Source of the DNA: Paraconiothyrium sp. Pb-2020
Taxonomy: Eukaryota > Ascomycota > Dothideomycetes > Pleosporales > Didymosphaeriaceae
DNA: 64,000 nt
Reading direction: 5' to 3'
Assembly (NCBI GenBank): GCA_022419385.1
Contig: JAJUBI010000002.1
Coordinates: 1,116,001 to 1,180,000, forward strand
Part shown: one piece after another, positions 24,024 through 34,760 of the stretch
Layout: each line of letters starts with the position of its first letter
Position numbering within the stretch: position 1 is the first letter of the stretch
Notes under the pieces: model-generated
Told to the model about the DNA's origin: nothing
Seen by the model: the letters and a program-made list of their open reading frames with translations, nothing else
Databases searched by the model: none
Program-made: the position numbers and the translations under genes

Positions 24024-25043
24024 CTATCTCGTTATTGTCGTTGTACCCCATCCAACCTTCCAGTTCTGACCCCGTATCGATGCGAACAGCTCCTCAAGTC
24101 TTGGCTTTTCAGCTACCATCGCCTGCTCGTGTAAAGCATCTATCAAAGCTTCCAGAGTCTTACGATTTGGCTCAACACCATACGCAAATGGATCGCCTCC
24201 AAACACTTCATCGATCTCATCTAGCTCTTGCGCCAGCCACGGAAGCATATACCGCAAGCAGTCCAGGAACCGCATCCGTATCCTTGCTACCTCTTTAGAA
24301 TCATTCAAGGCGTTGTACAAACTAGTCGCTAGCCATGGATGTTGATCGCAGAGCTCCCGCCGAACAACAACTGTATGCATGATAGGGAAGATGCTGGTGT
24401 CTTTGAAATAACTCTTTTCGACCTCTTTGAAATCTGGAAAGAGTCGCTTGACATGAGCCGCCTTCCCCAAGCAATGTGGCAAATCAGCACCTATAGTTGC
24501 ATCGATATCACCTTCTTCGAGTAACTGGCTTAGCGACTTGCCGCTATTGTTTTGCACGATATCGACAGGCTTCGTAAGGGGCATTGCAGTCGGCTTTCCA
24601 TGGGATTCGCCGCTCTCCATGCTTCCCTGCACCCACTGAATGCTGGAAAGGTCAACGCCATGTTGCTGGAGCACTGAGCGAATCCAGACCGCGGCGGTCA
24701 TCGTGTAGAGCTGGACACCGATCTTTTTCCCATTTAGGTCGCGCGGTCCTTTGACGGTCCGGCTATTTACAGCAATGAAACCATGGCGGAATGCTCGAGA
24801 AGGGAATACGGGTATGGCAACGAGGTCTCGATGACCGGCGTCATAACGACATATGTATTCGCTGAGGGATAGTTCTGAGGCGTCGAATTCTTTGCCGCCT
24901 GCCATTCGGTCAAATATGTCTCGTGGATGATCCATCGTGAGGAAGTTAAGATCGATGCCATCTGGTCGGATTTCACCCGATTGGAGGGGCTGCATCCGAT
25001 CGTACAGAATACTTGCGAAAGAGAGTGGTATTCGATTTGACAT
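24024..25043 (-). CDS. 4,5-dihydroxyphthalate decarboxylase-like protein
   Basis: A single exon of 339 aa from the ATG at 25043. The sequence resembles the 4,5-dihydroxyphthalate decarboxylase family (Pht5-like), which has a periplasmic-binding-protein-type fold: YDRMQPLQSGEIRPDGIDL at the start, then FDASELSLSEYI, FPSRAFRHGFIAVN, LNGKKIGVQLY, and the C-terminal segment DPFAYGVEPNRKTLEALIDAL. No signal peptide is present, so it should be cytosolic. The bacterial enzyme releases CO2 from 4,5-dihydroxyphthalate to give protocatechuate, but fungal substrates are unproven. It is intronless and bacterial in style, consistent with old transfer. It shares a 595-bp divergent upstream region with an MFS transporter, suggesting a small uptake-and-degradation pair. 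Confidence 0.83.
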   Translation of the reverse strand: MSNRIPLSFASILYDRMQPLQSGEIRPDGIDLNFLTMDHPRDIFDRMAGGKEFDASELSLSEYICRYDAGHRDLVAIPVFPSRAFRHGFIAVNSRTVKGPRDLNGKKIGVQLYTMTAAVWIRSVLQQHGVDLSSIQWVQGSMESGESHGKPTAMPLTKPVDIVQNNSGKSLSQLLEEGDIDATIGADLPHCLGKAAHVKRLFPDFKEVEKSYFKDTSIFPIMHTVVVRRELCDQHPWLATSLYNALNDSKEVARIRMRFLDCLRYMLPWLAQELDEIDEVFGGDPFAYGVEPNRKTLEALIDALHEQAMVAEKPRLEELFASIRGQNWKVGWGTTTITR

Positions 25044-25638
25044 GGTGGATATTTTTTTTCCGTGCAAGAACGAAGCATTAACGATTCAAAGTTATGTCGA
25101 GATGAGTTTTTGAATCAGAACGATGTCCGGCGAATGTCCGTGGGAGATATCCGAGGATAGAGACCATAGGTATCAAGTGTGGAGCATCTGGGGCTCTGCG
25201 CAACCCCGCGGAGTAGTTCTGACAAGCCAAGATGCCTCTATATCCGGGAGCTTAGTGGACGGGTATTCACAGACGAAAGCTTCTGTCAAACAAGCTTGCA
25301 ACTGCGTACTTACTTTCCGCGGAGGATGATGGTCTGGGGACCCCGCTCGCTCATCACTACCCCAAACAAGTCAGGGTTCACGCCCAGAACCAATAATGGA
25401 ACACCGGCAGTTAAGTATGGCATCGATCGCAGCCAGCCCGCAGATCCTACTGGAGGAAATTCATCGTTAGTCATGAATGTCACTGATTCTATCGTACGGA
25501 GGAGAGCGCCGGGGCCTCGCTCTCAGAGGCTCCCCAGCAATGAGCACCGTGATCCTATAAGCAAGGATCGTTGCAGGTACTTTTGAGCCTTACCAATTTT
25601 CCTCTTCTATAGTTCCCAGGGAGACCAGCCGGGCGAAC
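25044..25638. promoter_or_regulatory. Divergent promoter, decarboxylase-like gene / MFS transporter
   Basis: 595 bp between divergent start codons. A 135-codon frame inside (25179-25586) has no motif and begins in no good context, so I leave it out. Shared control of both genes is an inference from layout. Confidence 0.45.
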
Positions 25639-27424
25639 ATGTCTGTCGATCTGAAAGCTGAGGTGGTGCAAGGTGAACTTAATGAGTACAATATCACTCA
25701 AGGGAAGGTGTCGAAGAGTGGCATTGTGCTTCGACCACAGCCTACAAATGATCCAAATGAGCCACTGGTACGACATGTGGCTCGCTTTTCTTTTAACAAA
25801 ATGCAGAGATAGCTGACGATTGGATGCAGAACTGGACGCAGGGGCAGAAGTATTTGACATACTTTGTATGCTGTTTCTTCACCTTCCTCGCCTTTATGAA
25901 CTCCTCTGCATTCACAGTGGCTATTCAACCCATCATCAAGGAATTCCACAAAACATCCACAGAGGCGAGCTATCTCAGTAAGCTGTGTTCATTGACTACA
26001 AGGACTTTCATTGACGAAGTTAAGCCTCCTTGCAGGTCTTGGGAATGGGATTCGGCGCGCTTATCTTGGTAAGTAGACAATCGTGGGATACGATATCCTT
26101 TTTTGGATGCGGACTAACAACATACTTGCAGATGCCTTCAGCTCGACTCTTTGGCAAACGTCCTGTTTACCTTGTGTCGATCCTCTTCCTCTTCGTCACC
26201 AACATCTGGTCGTACTTCAGCCACAGCTACGGGTCATTGTTAGCTTCGCGCATCATCGGAGGCTTAATGACCGCTGCAGCCGATGCAGTCGTACCCAGTC
26301 TTGTCGCAGATCTCTTCTATTTTCACGAGCGCGGACGAGCTTTGATGATCTTCCACACAGCTATCAGCATCGGTGCGTTTGGGGGACCTTTCATCAACGC
26401 GTACATCGTACAATATGCAGGATGGCGCTGGATGTGTGGTGCCATGGCTATCGCCGGAGGGGCGACCTTCGTTGTGGGCTTTGTGACCATCCGCGAGACT
26501 CATTATGCGGAACATGGTCACAGGGATCTACTCAAGCCTGAGGTTGAGTACGCGACGAAGAGGTCGTGGATCGCGGAGCTGTCCCTTACGAGAGGTTTCA
26601 ACCGAAATGAATCGTTTCTTGGGTGGTTACTCAGGACCGTCAGCCTCATATTGTACCCACCTGTATGGATAGTCGGACTCACTGTAGGATTATTCATTGG
26701 ATGGTAGGCTAATTATATTTCTACTGTCGGATTAATGTGTCCCAAGCTGACGTTTTGCAGCAACATCGCTCTACAGATCACTTCGACCCAGACGTTCACC
26801 GCCGCTCCCTACCACTGGAAAGTACATTCTCTGGGTCTGCTTTCTCTCTCAGGTCTCGTCGGTGCTGTCATATCGTTTGTCTTCGGTGGCTGGCTGATCG
26901 ATTTCATCGCCACCAGACTTACAGCTCGCAATGCTGAACACGTCGAACCCGAGTATCGTCTGCCTGCTATGATCATACCGGCTATTATTGGTCCCATGGG
27001 CGTTCTTATGTTCGGGCTCGTTATATCCAATGGAAAGAGCTGGGCAGGAGCTGCGGTGGGCTATGGTATGGAAGGCTTCGGTGCCACGGCTGCCTCCAAT
27101 ATCGTCGTCACTTATGCTGTAGATGCGTACCGACCTGTGAGTTAGCTTCAACGCTGTCTACTCACTCAACACTAACTATTGGAATCCCAGATCGCTGGAG
27201 AGACGATTGCCATAGTTTTCGTCATTCGAAACGTCATCGCTTGCTTGATCTCGACGTACATTACGAAGTGGTTTCAGAGCCAGGGGCTGCAGAACGCGTA
27301 CGGCGAACTAGTTGGGGTGGCTTATGCGATCTTGTCGCTTTCTCTTGTGATGTACATAGTCGGACGGCGGATTCGAAGATTCACGTCGAGCTTTGGGCCG
27401 ATGGCCAATATCCCGCACGCTTAG
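25639..27424 (+). CDS. MFS transporter (DHA1-like)
   Basis: Six exons: 25639-25767, 25830-25977, 26025-26068, 26132-26703, 26761-27136 and 27191-27424, giving 500 aa. Introns are 62, 47, 63, 57 and 54 nt, all in matching phase. The second intron is chosen so that the 44-nt exon reads SLQVLGMGFGALIL, restoring the usual YLTSLQVL transition of this family. About twelve membrane segments are expected. ARLFGKRPVYLVSILFLF matches the loop 2-3 signature, followed by SRIIGGLMTAAADAVVPSLVADLFYFHERGRA and the GPFINAYIVQYAGWRW motif-C region. Near the C-terminal half is GGWLIDFIATRL. This is a drug:H+ antiporter-1-like member, probably at the plasma membrane. The substrate is unknown; the neighbouring decarboxylase-like gene hints at an aromatic or carboxylic acid. 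Confidence 0.9.
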
Positions 27425-28104
27425 CTCAATCAAGTCCATCATTCTAGGGGCAAGGAGGAACGGCTGCCGGCACATTCATAGTCCGAGACGATGTAGCCAA
27501 AAAGAATCTGTAGGCCAGTCAGGGAATTTTGTCTCACGGTTCCAGGGTCCTGGAAACGCATCCAGGGAGCTGGCTGGACACGATACCTACAGCAAGCGAA
27601 CGGGCGCCCAACACGGTGCAACTCCACGTTGTCCGCTCGTGCCTAGAGCGCACCGCATCTCATGACGTGTAGCGACGCCGCGGGGTGTGCATGAAGATGT
27701 ATAGCTCGACCAGACAGCTGTTGGGAATGCAGCTTCACATGCGCCATTGTGAAGTCGTTCCTTGCAGCGCTGCGTGGATATGGGTGGGGCGGCGCAGTGG
27801 TACAACGCTACTTCCTCAACACCTGTCCTGTGCAATCCTATACGGCACTTGCGCCCGTCAGTGATGTTTGTTTCCGATACAGTCAAAGGCAGGAGCGCTT
27901 CACCATGAACCCGCTAACATCTCCTTCGGCCCGGGCCGCTTCTCATCTCCTTCACTCCCAAGCTTACCCCCAGTACGCGGAGTCTCGCGACCCAGGCCAG
28001 CTGTTCGATCCGTCACCCAGGTGCCTCCGCTCTTTATCGAGGCTTCACTATCGAGTTTGCTATTCTCATCACATGCTGTAGCCGCCTGCTACACTTCAGT
28101 CATC
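27425..28104. other. Intergenic, about 680 bp
   Basis: Between the MFS and carboxypeptidase genes, both on +. Short open frames only. It should contain the MFS 3' UTR and the carboxypeptidase promoter. Confidence 0.4.
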
Positions 28105-31025
28105 ATGGTGCGTATTCCTAGGCTGACTCAAGGGGAAAGCTGACCAGCACGCAGATCCAACTATCGCCCATCTTTTATGCGTCCGTCCTGGGCCTCACCG
28201 GGTGCTCATTAGCTCAACAGTTTCCTCCGCCTGTATCCTATGATGCCGTCCTAAAGTCGCCCATCAACCCTAATATCACTATATCATACAAAGAGCCTGA
28301 GCCCGGCACCTGCACCACTGCTTTCTCCTCTCAGAAGCAGTATTCCGGCTATGTCAACTTGCCACCCTTTACTTTGGCACCTTATCAGCAACACTACCCC
28401 ATCAACACATTCTTCTGGTTCTTCGAAGCCCGCAACAATTCCGATATGGCGCCCCTCACCATCTGGCTCAATGGCGGACCCGGTTCCAGTAGCATGATTG
28501 GTCTCTTTCGTGAGATGGGCCCTTGCGAGGTCGTGCAACTTGAAGACGGTTCTTACGGCACACAGCCGAATGTGTGGGGCTGGGATCGTAGCTCCAATCT
28601 GCTCTTCATCGACCAGCCTACCCAGGTCGGCTTCTCGTACGACCACCCTGTCAATGTGTCTTGGGACTTTATCAAGGATCATGTCGTCGAACCTCCGACG
28701 TCTCCACCTCAAACTGTACCTTCGTGGTCTTTCATCAACGGGACTCTTGCCACTGGGGACAAGGCCAATGTTGAGAACTCAACGGTTATTGCAGCAAGAG
28801 CGGCCTGGCACTTTTTGCAAGGCTTCCTCTCAGCTTTCCCTCAGTACAATCCTGGCCAGCGCCCCAATCAAACCACCATCGAGCCGACTGGTGTCAATCT
28901 CTTCGCTGAGAGCTACGGCGGCCAATATGGTCCTGTCTTCGCAGACTTCTTTGAAGACCAGAACGACAGACGTCGAGCTGGCATGATTCCTGCCAACACT
29001 ACGCTGGAAGTCAAACTCGATTCTCTCGGCATCATCAACGGCCTCGTGGACACAATTATTCAGACTCCTACCATAGCCGGGTTTGTTTACAGCAACACGT
29101 ACGACCTTCAAGGCATGTCACAGACACAGTACTTGAATCTCCTCAGCGACTTCAGAAAGGCCCGTGGATGTCTCGAGACGGCCACCCAATGCCATGCACT
29201 AGCCACTGCCGGCAATCACGAGGGAGAGAATCTTGACGAAGACACAATCTCCCTATGCAGAATGGCTAGCAATTCATGTTGGGGTATCCAGAGCCAGGCT
29301 TTGCAGCTTTCTGGACGCAATCCCTACGACATCCGGTTCACCTCGCCCAATTCTTTCCCGAGTTACGCATACCTCGAGTATCTAAATCAGGGCAACACCT
29401 TGCAGGCTATCGGGGCGAAGGTCAACTTCACCGATTCCACCACCATGGTCAACGCACTCTTCCACCAGAGTAAGCATTTGCCAGACTGTTTTGTTCGCTG
29501 AGACTAATGCCCACTAGCCGGTGACGATGTTCGCGGTACTCAAATTAAAAAACTGGCCGACCTTCTTGCCCGAGGTGTTCGAGTAGCTTTGATCTACGGT
29601 GACGCGTACGTGTAATTCCTGCTGCGGCAATCATTGTTGCTCATCTCGTTACAGGGACATCATCTGCAACTGGGTAGGAGGAGAAGCCGTCTCCCTCGCA
29701 CTCGCCCACGAGTCGCCTTACAGTTCTACCTTTACTGCAGCTGGGTATGCTAACATCGTCTCCAACGAGTCATATGTTGGTGGCCACGTCCGCCAATACG
29801 GCAATTTGTCTTTCTCCCGAATATTCGATGCCGGACACACGGTCCCTTCTTATCAAGCGGAGACTTCTTTCGTGGTTTTCTCCCGGATCATTCAAGGCGA
29901 CGATATCAGCATGGGTCGCAGTGTTGACCTCTCCACTTTCGGTACCCAGGGGCCTGACAAGTCGTTACACAAGAATAAGGTTTCGCCGCAGCCACAGAAC
30001 ACTTGCTGGATCCGCGCTATTGACGATACATGCTCCGAAGACGAAAAGCAACAGATTGGGAAGGGACTTGGTATGGTAAAGAACGGTAAATGGTTTGCGG
30101 ACCCCCAGATTGATACTGCTCCATCTCATCCACAAACCTTCGACAGCAGAAACGGAAACCCATCTGAGGACGATATCGCGCATATTGGAAGGACAACAAC
30201 AACAGCCAACATTCCTCTGGCCGGAGTCTTTACCGCTACCGCAATTCCAACGTCTACATCGGGGGCTTCTCGAGTGATGTTCCGCGTGCAATCTAAGCAC
30301 CGCCGGCAACTTCTTCAACCGTGGCCTACAGGACGTCTCACCAGAGTGGGCACGACATCTTCCGGCGTTAAAAGAGGGCTCATCGGGGGTATCGCTGCTG
30401 TTAGCGGGCTTTTGTTACTGTGAGTTCAGCTTATGCTCACTGAGAAAGCCCTATGATACCTATTATGATGTTTTTTTCTCTTGACCAACCCTTTGGGACA
30501 ATACGATCTTACTAAACCACGCTTTGCAGACTTACGACCCTAGCGACCTGCTGCCTCTGTTGGCGCCGCCGTCGATCTCAGAAGTATGATCGCAAATTCA
30601 TGGGTGGCCCACGGCGTACACCCTCGCCGCTCCTAGTGTCGGAACTGGCAGCACGAGGCGCAGAGCAGCCTGCGACCAAGCCAAATTTTGTGCAGCGGTT
30701 TGCACGTCGACACAGGAAGGGACCCAAACCAACGCCAACTCGATATGACATCGAGAAGCCTGAGGAACCGCTTGTATTGGATCGCCTACCGAATCGCCGT
30801 CTCAGTGCCCCAATGGAGCCTATACCCGAAGTACACTCTCCTCGTCCAAGTAGAGATATACCGGAACGTCCCAAAGAGCCGTCGCCTGTCCTTCAGCGTA
30901 ACGCACATCCATCAGGCCCTGTACAGGAGACCGCTAAGACCCATGAGCCCAATGCTGAGCCAACGACATTGCGGCAACCGTCACCAGAGCTAGACAAGCC
31001 GCGAACCGAAATCGAAGGCATCTGA
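28105..31025 (+). CDS. Membrane-anchored serine carboxypeptidase (family S10) with cytosolic tail
   Basis: Exons 28105-28107, 28155-29469, 29518-29605, 29655-30419 and 30530-31025 give 888 aa. The first coding exon is just the ATG, followed by a 47-nt intron (GTGCGT...GCAG); the next exon supplies the signal peptide (SPIFYASVLGLTGCSLA). S10 features are WLNGGPGSSS (about 105), LLFIDQPTQVGFSYD, ESYGG with the nucleophile near Ser254, GDADIICNW with Asp470, and DAGHTVPSYQ with His530. A transmembrane helix spans about 710-735 (GGIAAVSGLLLLLTTLATCC), then WRRRRR and about 150 Pro-rich cytosolic residues. The last intron (110 nt, 30420-30529) interrupts the membrane helix; if retained, translation stops at once with TGA. 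Layout recalls Kex1, a Golgi carboxypeptidase, but orthology is not shown. Confidence 0.87.
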
Positions 31026-32849
31026 GCCGGAATCAGAGCACCCTGTGCCAGTTTGATGCTCACTTAAGCGCATTTGCCTCGGCTCCCATCACGACAACAA
31101 TGCTTTGGAGGTCAAGGCACATACACGTTTCCCGTGGTCCGCAGAGCGTGAAGGTATACTTGAGAGCGTGGCGATAGCTCTGAATTTGTAGTTGCTGTTT
31201 TGGCATTCGCGTGGCACAAGGTGGTGGACTTAATTCCAGCAACGACGGGCAAACTGTCAGCTGTGAGCGTTTCCTAGTTCTTGTTTGGGGTTCCTTCGAA
31301 GGCCGTTGTTGAAAATCAGGTAGACCGCATAACGAGGAAGCGGCTGAGATGCAACTGCATAGATGTTTTGCGCTTGGTACATGATTTCAATCCCCAATCG
31401 ATAGTCTACATCCTCTTCATACTTGTCGGTTGTCATCGTTGCCATTCAGCATGCGTTCGAGGTCGTCTAGCTGCCGGTGTCACTAAATTCTCGAGTACTG
31501 CCATCGCCTTGGGCAGCTGCCACCGCCAATCTCCCAAGAACCCTGGGCCCACCACCTTGCCTTGATGAGACGCATATTTGTGAGAGCTCTTTGCATCGAC
31601 ACGTAGCACGAACCCCATGAACGTGGACTGTCATGACGAGTGTTCAACCTTGTTCAAGCTGACATACCCCCCTTTTGCGCGTCGCGAAAAGCTGACTCAA
31701 CACGAGCGCGCCTCTTACGTGCTTGTCAGAAAATGCCCTTCCCGCTATCATGACACATGAATAGGAGAGGCCGTACGAAACACCAACGTGCAAGATAAGC
31801 AGCTACGATCAATGGTGGAATTTCACAACGTTCCCAGCTGACGGAAGCAATTCAAGTTGTGGTGGTGAAGCAAAGTTTCCCGCTGTTTGCTCGCAGTGGT
31901 AAGGCAAGATCTACGCAGGCACAAACGCGGACACGAGCGGACTTTGAAGTAGTCCTACGGAACCGACGACGAATAGTAGTGCCGTAGTACAGTGAAGGCA
32001 TAGCTGGACGAGCACGACTCGCCATCCCGCGCTACGGAGATATGGACGCAAGGTACAAGCGGCCGCTCCCTCTAGATTGCAGAGCCTCCTTCTCCGATGC
32101 AGCGGTCGCTGTGGAGGCATGCGACTCGAATGGTGCAGTCAAGTGAAGTGCATCAAAAGTCCGTGATTCAGCGCCCGCCGGCGGCAGCCGCGCGATGCGA
32201 GCAGAGATTCTCTCCCCTGCACGGTTCATCGACAATACAAGGCCATCGATCTGATGCTGTCGTGTGATCGAAGCTCGGCGACGATGTAAGATCGGTGGTG
32301 GTGGCATGTGTGTAGAAATTATTGGGTCGGCCGCCGGAAAGCGCGAGGTTCCGACGGACAACGAGCGGACGGTCGGACGGTACGGTACGGGCGTTAGAAA
32401 AGGCCGCCAAGAAGCGGTGAGCTGAAGCCAGACATTTTTTCCCTCTCGGTCGAGAAGATGAAAACTTCGTACGAAGCATGTGCAAACCATGGTACGAGGA
32501 TAGCCAAGCAGGGATGGGGTGCGGGTGGACATGATCCATGTAGGACAGTGCGGGTCGGATGTAAAGAACTCGATTCAAGAAATAGCTATGTCTCATAGGG
32601 GTATAGTTCAATATGCACAAGAAGCTTAACGATGAGAGCTTGAAGAAAATGATTGAAAGAAGAATCGAGCGGTGCAAAAGACAAAACACATGGTAGAGAG
32701 CTGAGAGTGGCTGCCGTATAAGCGTAGGACCAGCCTGTAAAGGATAATCCGTGAACACCAAGAAATGCTACCCAGCTGCTAGCCAAAAGGTAAGCCAAAA
32801 TACCATTTCAAAACAAGATCAAGCAAATTGTGAACACAATGAATGTCTT
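31026..32849. other. Intergenic between convergent genes, about 1.8 kb
   Basis: It holds the 3' flanks of the carboxypeptidase (+) and the basic-tailed protein (-). Frames of up to 197 codons occur on the minus strand (32761-32168) but overlap one another in different frames, lack motifs and have no splice partners. A small GC-rich run of CGGACGG-type repeats is at about 32360-32390. No RNA gene is recognised. Confidence 0.45.
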
Positions 32850-34760
32850 TCAAGCAGTGTGCCGTTCTTTGCGGAACATGCCTGCGAAGAGATGACGCAG
32901 GCCCTCGCTTTTGCGTCGTCCGTCCTTCTCCTTCTTCTCTTTCTTCTCCTTTTTGTCCCGGCTCTTCGATCGCTGTTCTTTGCGCTGGGCCTTCATCTTC
33001 TTGTCATTCATGACGACTAAACTGGTTGGCCGAGTCCTCAGGGTGCCTTTAGCTTCCACGATGCCAGAGTCCCACATACCAGCGGTAGGTACAGGATCGT
33101 ATGCTGATCGAGTCTTCCTAGCTCTGGCATCAGGCAACGTCGGAGAGGGCTCAAGGCCGGGTGGAGACGTTGGAGGCTCGATCGAGGGAATCGGCGAGAG
33201 TGGGCTGGTGGTCAGAGAGAGTGTAGGCGGAGACTGGAGAGCAAGCTCCTTCACACGCAGGATCTCCATGCTACGTTTCTCATGGCGCTCCTCTTCAGTC
33301 TCAGGAACGGGTTGGTCCTCCAGGGCAAGACCAAAGCGCTTTCGTAAGCTACCGTTCCTGAAGAGGTCGGTGTTGCCAGTGGAGTTGGATCGACGAGCAC
33401 GCGTTTTGATAGGCGAGACGGGAGAGCCTGGTTCGGACGTCTTGCTGTGTAAGAATTGAGTGTGTGTTCGGATGATGCGAGGAATGCTGCGTTTATTTTC
33501 GTCCATTAAAGTAGGAGATGCGGAGCGAGGAGTATCGATATAAGTCATAGACACGGTGCGGTTGGGGGTCGTCCTGAAGGTGTTCGAGGGAACTAGAGGA
33601 GGTGGCGCACCCCCTTTAGAGTACATGGAGGACCAATTTTCCTGAAAAGCTACCCACACGCCTGATGCAACAATGAAAGACTTGAGCGCATCACCTGTCT
33701 CGATAGGAAGACGATCAGGTTCCAGAAATGAGCTCATATCGATACTGGAGGGGGTTGCTACAGGCGTAGGAAGAGCTGAAGTAGGCGCGCTTGGCGTGGA
33801 TGGAGAAGTCGCAGAAGGCATCATGTACGAATCGCTGACTTCAATGCGGTCACGAGTCATGGTGGCAATGATGGGATGACGCCTGGAGTTCTGGCTAATG
33901 GTACTGAAGGTGAACTTGCGGTCTTCAGTAGGCGAGCCTTGCGAGGCATTGGTCATGGAAGATTGGCGGCGGAGATGGGGTGGTTTCGCTACCCAGCGCG
34001 ATCTCAGGGTGAGGCCATGGTCGTCCACATACACGAACTCGTATCCGCCGTTCGGTGTTCTTGTGACTTCCCACGACTGCCCGTTCTCCATAAGGATCTC
34101 GGTTTTGGTAACCCCGCTTTTGTCCTCCTTTCCAGGACATATGACGCCCACGACCTCCCTCGAGCCAAAACGTTCTTCGTCCGACCTATCCTCTTCATTA
34201 TGCTGCTGGTACTCCTCGGCTTTCAGAATCAAAAGGTCGGCTGCAGTAAGCGAGCGACCACGAAATGTTCGGACTTTGAAGCGAGAGGAAAAAGGGATGC
34301 AGATGGTATAAGGAATGACTTCAAAGGCTGGCTTCGGACGGCGCGCAGCCACCACTTGCTGAAGCTGCAGGACAACCTTGGGGCGGATGTGCAGCTTCCC
34401 TCGAGGGTGCGGCGGCTGGGCGAGCTTGTAGATGGTCTTGGGCCGCTTGTTCTTCTTCGTTCTCGCTGTGGAGGCGCCGCTACTAGTGGAGTTGCGCCGT
34501 GAGGGACCAGGGGAGGTTTGAACGCCAGAATCGGCTTTCATAGGAGGATTCGCGGTAGGGATCGTGGTGGAGACGGAACCATGGTCGAGAGGTTCCGTCT
34601 TGTCTTCAATGGGAGCGAAGGGCGAGAGGCTCTGTTTGCGCAAGAGCGAGCCAAGGACGGAAAGAGGCATCTGTAGAGCTGGGCAATTGCCCTCCGCAGC
34701 GTTCTTTGGAGAGCGCGACGGAGAGTGCAGATGGTCGGCGGTCAGCATGTCCAGATGCAT
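32850..34760 (-). CDS. Conserved fungal protein of unknown function, basic C-terminus
   Basis: A single exon of 636 aa from the ATG at 34760. The N-terminal third is Ser/Pro-rich. A denser folded-looking region spans about residues 105-310, with KLHIRPKVVLQLQQ, RFKVRTFRGRSLTAADLLILKAEEY, GGYEFVYVDDHGLTLRSRWVAKPP, and FTFSTISQNSRRHPIIATMTRDRIEV. A second patch is LKSFIVASGVWVAFQENWSSMY near 360. The end is strongly basic (KKEKKEKKEKDGRRKSEGLRHLFAGMF), consistent with nuclear or membrane-surface targeting. I do not recognise a named domain; similar unnamed proteins are known to me from other filamentous ascomycetes. No function is proposed. Confidence 0.8.
   Translation of the reverse strand: MHLDMLTADHLHSPSRSPKNAAEGNCPALQMPLSVLGSLLRKQSLSPFAPIEDKTEPLDHGSVSTTIPTANPPMKADSGVQTSPGPSRRNSTSSGASTARTKKNKRPKTIYKLAQPPHPRGKLHIRPKVVLQLQQVVAARRPKPAFEVIPYTICIPFSSRFKVRTFRGRSLTAADLLILKAEEYQQHNEEDRSDEERFGSREVVGVICPGKEDKSGVTKTEILMENGQSWEVTRTPNGGYEFVYVDDHGLTLRSRWVAKPPHLRRQSSMTNASQGSPTEDRKFTFSTISQNSRRHPIIATMTRDRIEVSDSYMMPSATSPSTPSAPTSALPTPVATPSSIDMSSFLEPDRLPIETGDALKSFIVASGVWVAFQENWSSMYSKGGAPPPLVPSNTFRTTPNRTVSMTYIDTPRSASPTLMDENKRSIPRIIRTHTQFLHSKTSEPGSPVSPIKTRARRSNSTGNTDLFRNGSLRKRFGLALEDQPVPETEEERHEKRSMEILRVKELALQSPPTLSLTTSPLSPIPSIEPPTSPPGLEPSPTLPDARARKTRSAYDPVPTAGMWDSGIVEAKGTLRTRPTSLVVMNDKKMKAQRKEQRSKSRDKKEKKEKKEKDGRRKSEGLRHLFAGMFRKERHTA

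Noticed and set aside
25179..25586. 135-codon frame between the decarboxylase-like and MFS genes
   Set aside because: Occupies the shared promoter, has poor start context and no motif.
32168..32761. 197-codon minus-strand frame
   Set aside because: Overlaps another frame (32032-32532), starts in a 3' flank, and reads as translated low-complexity non-coding DNA.
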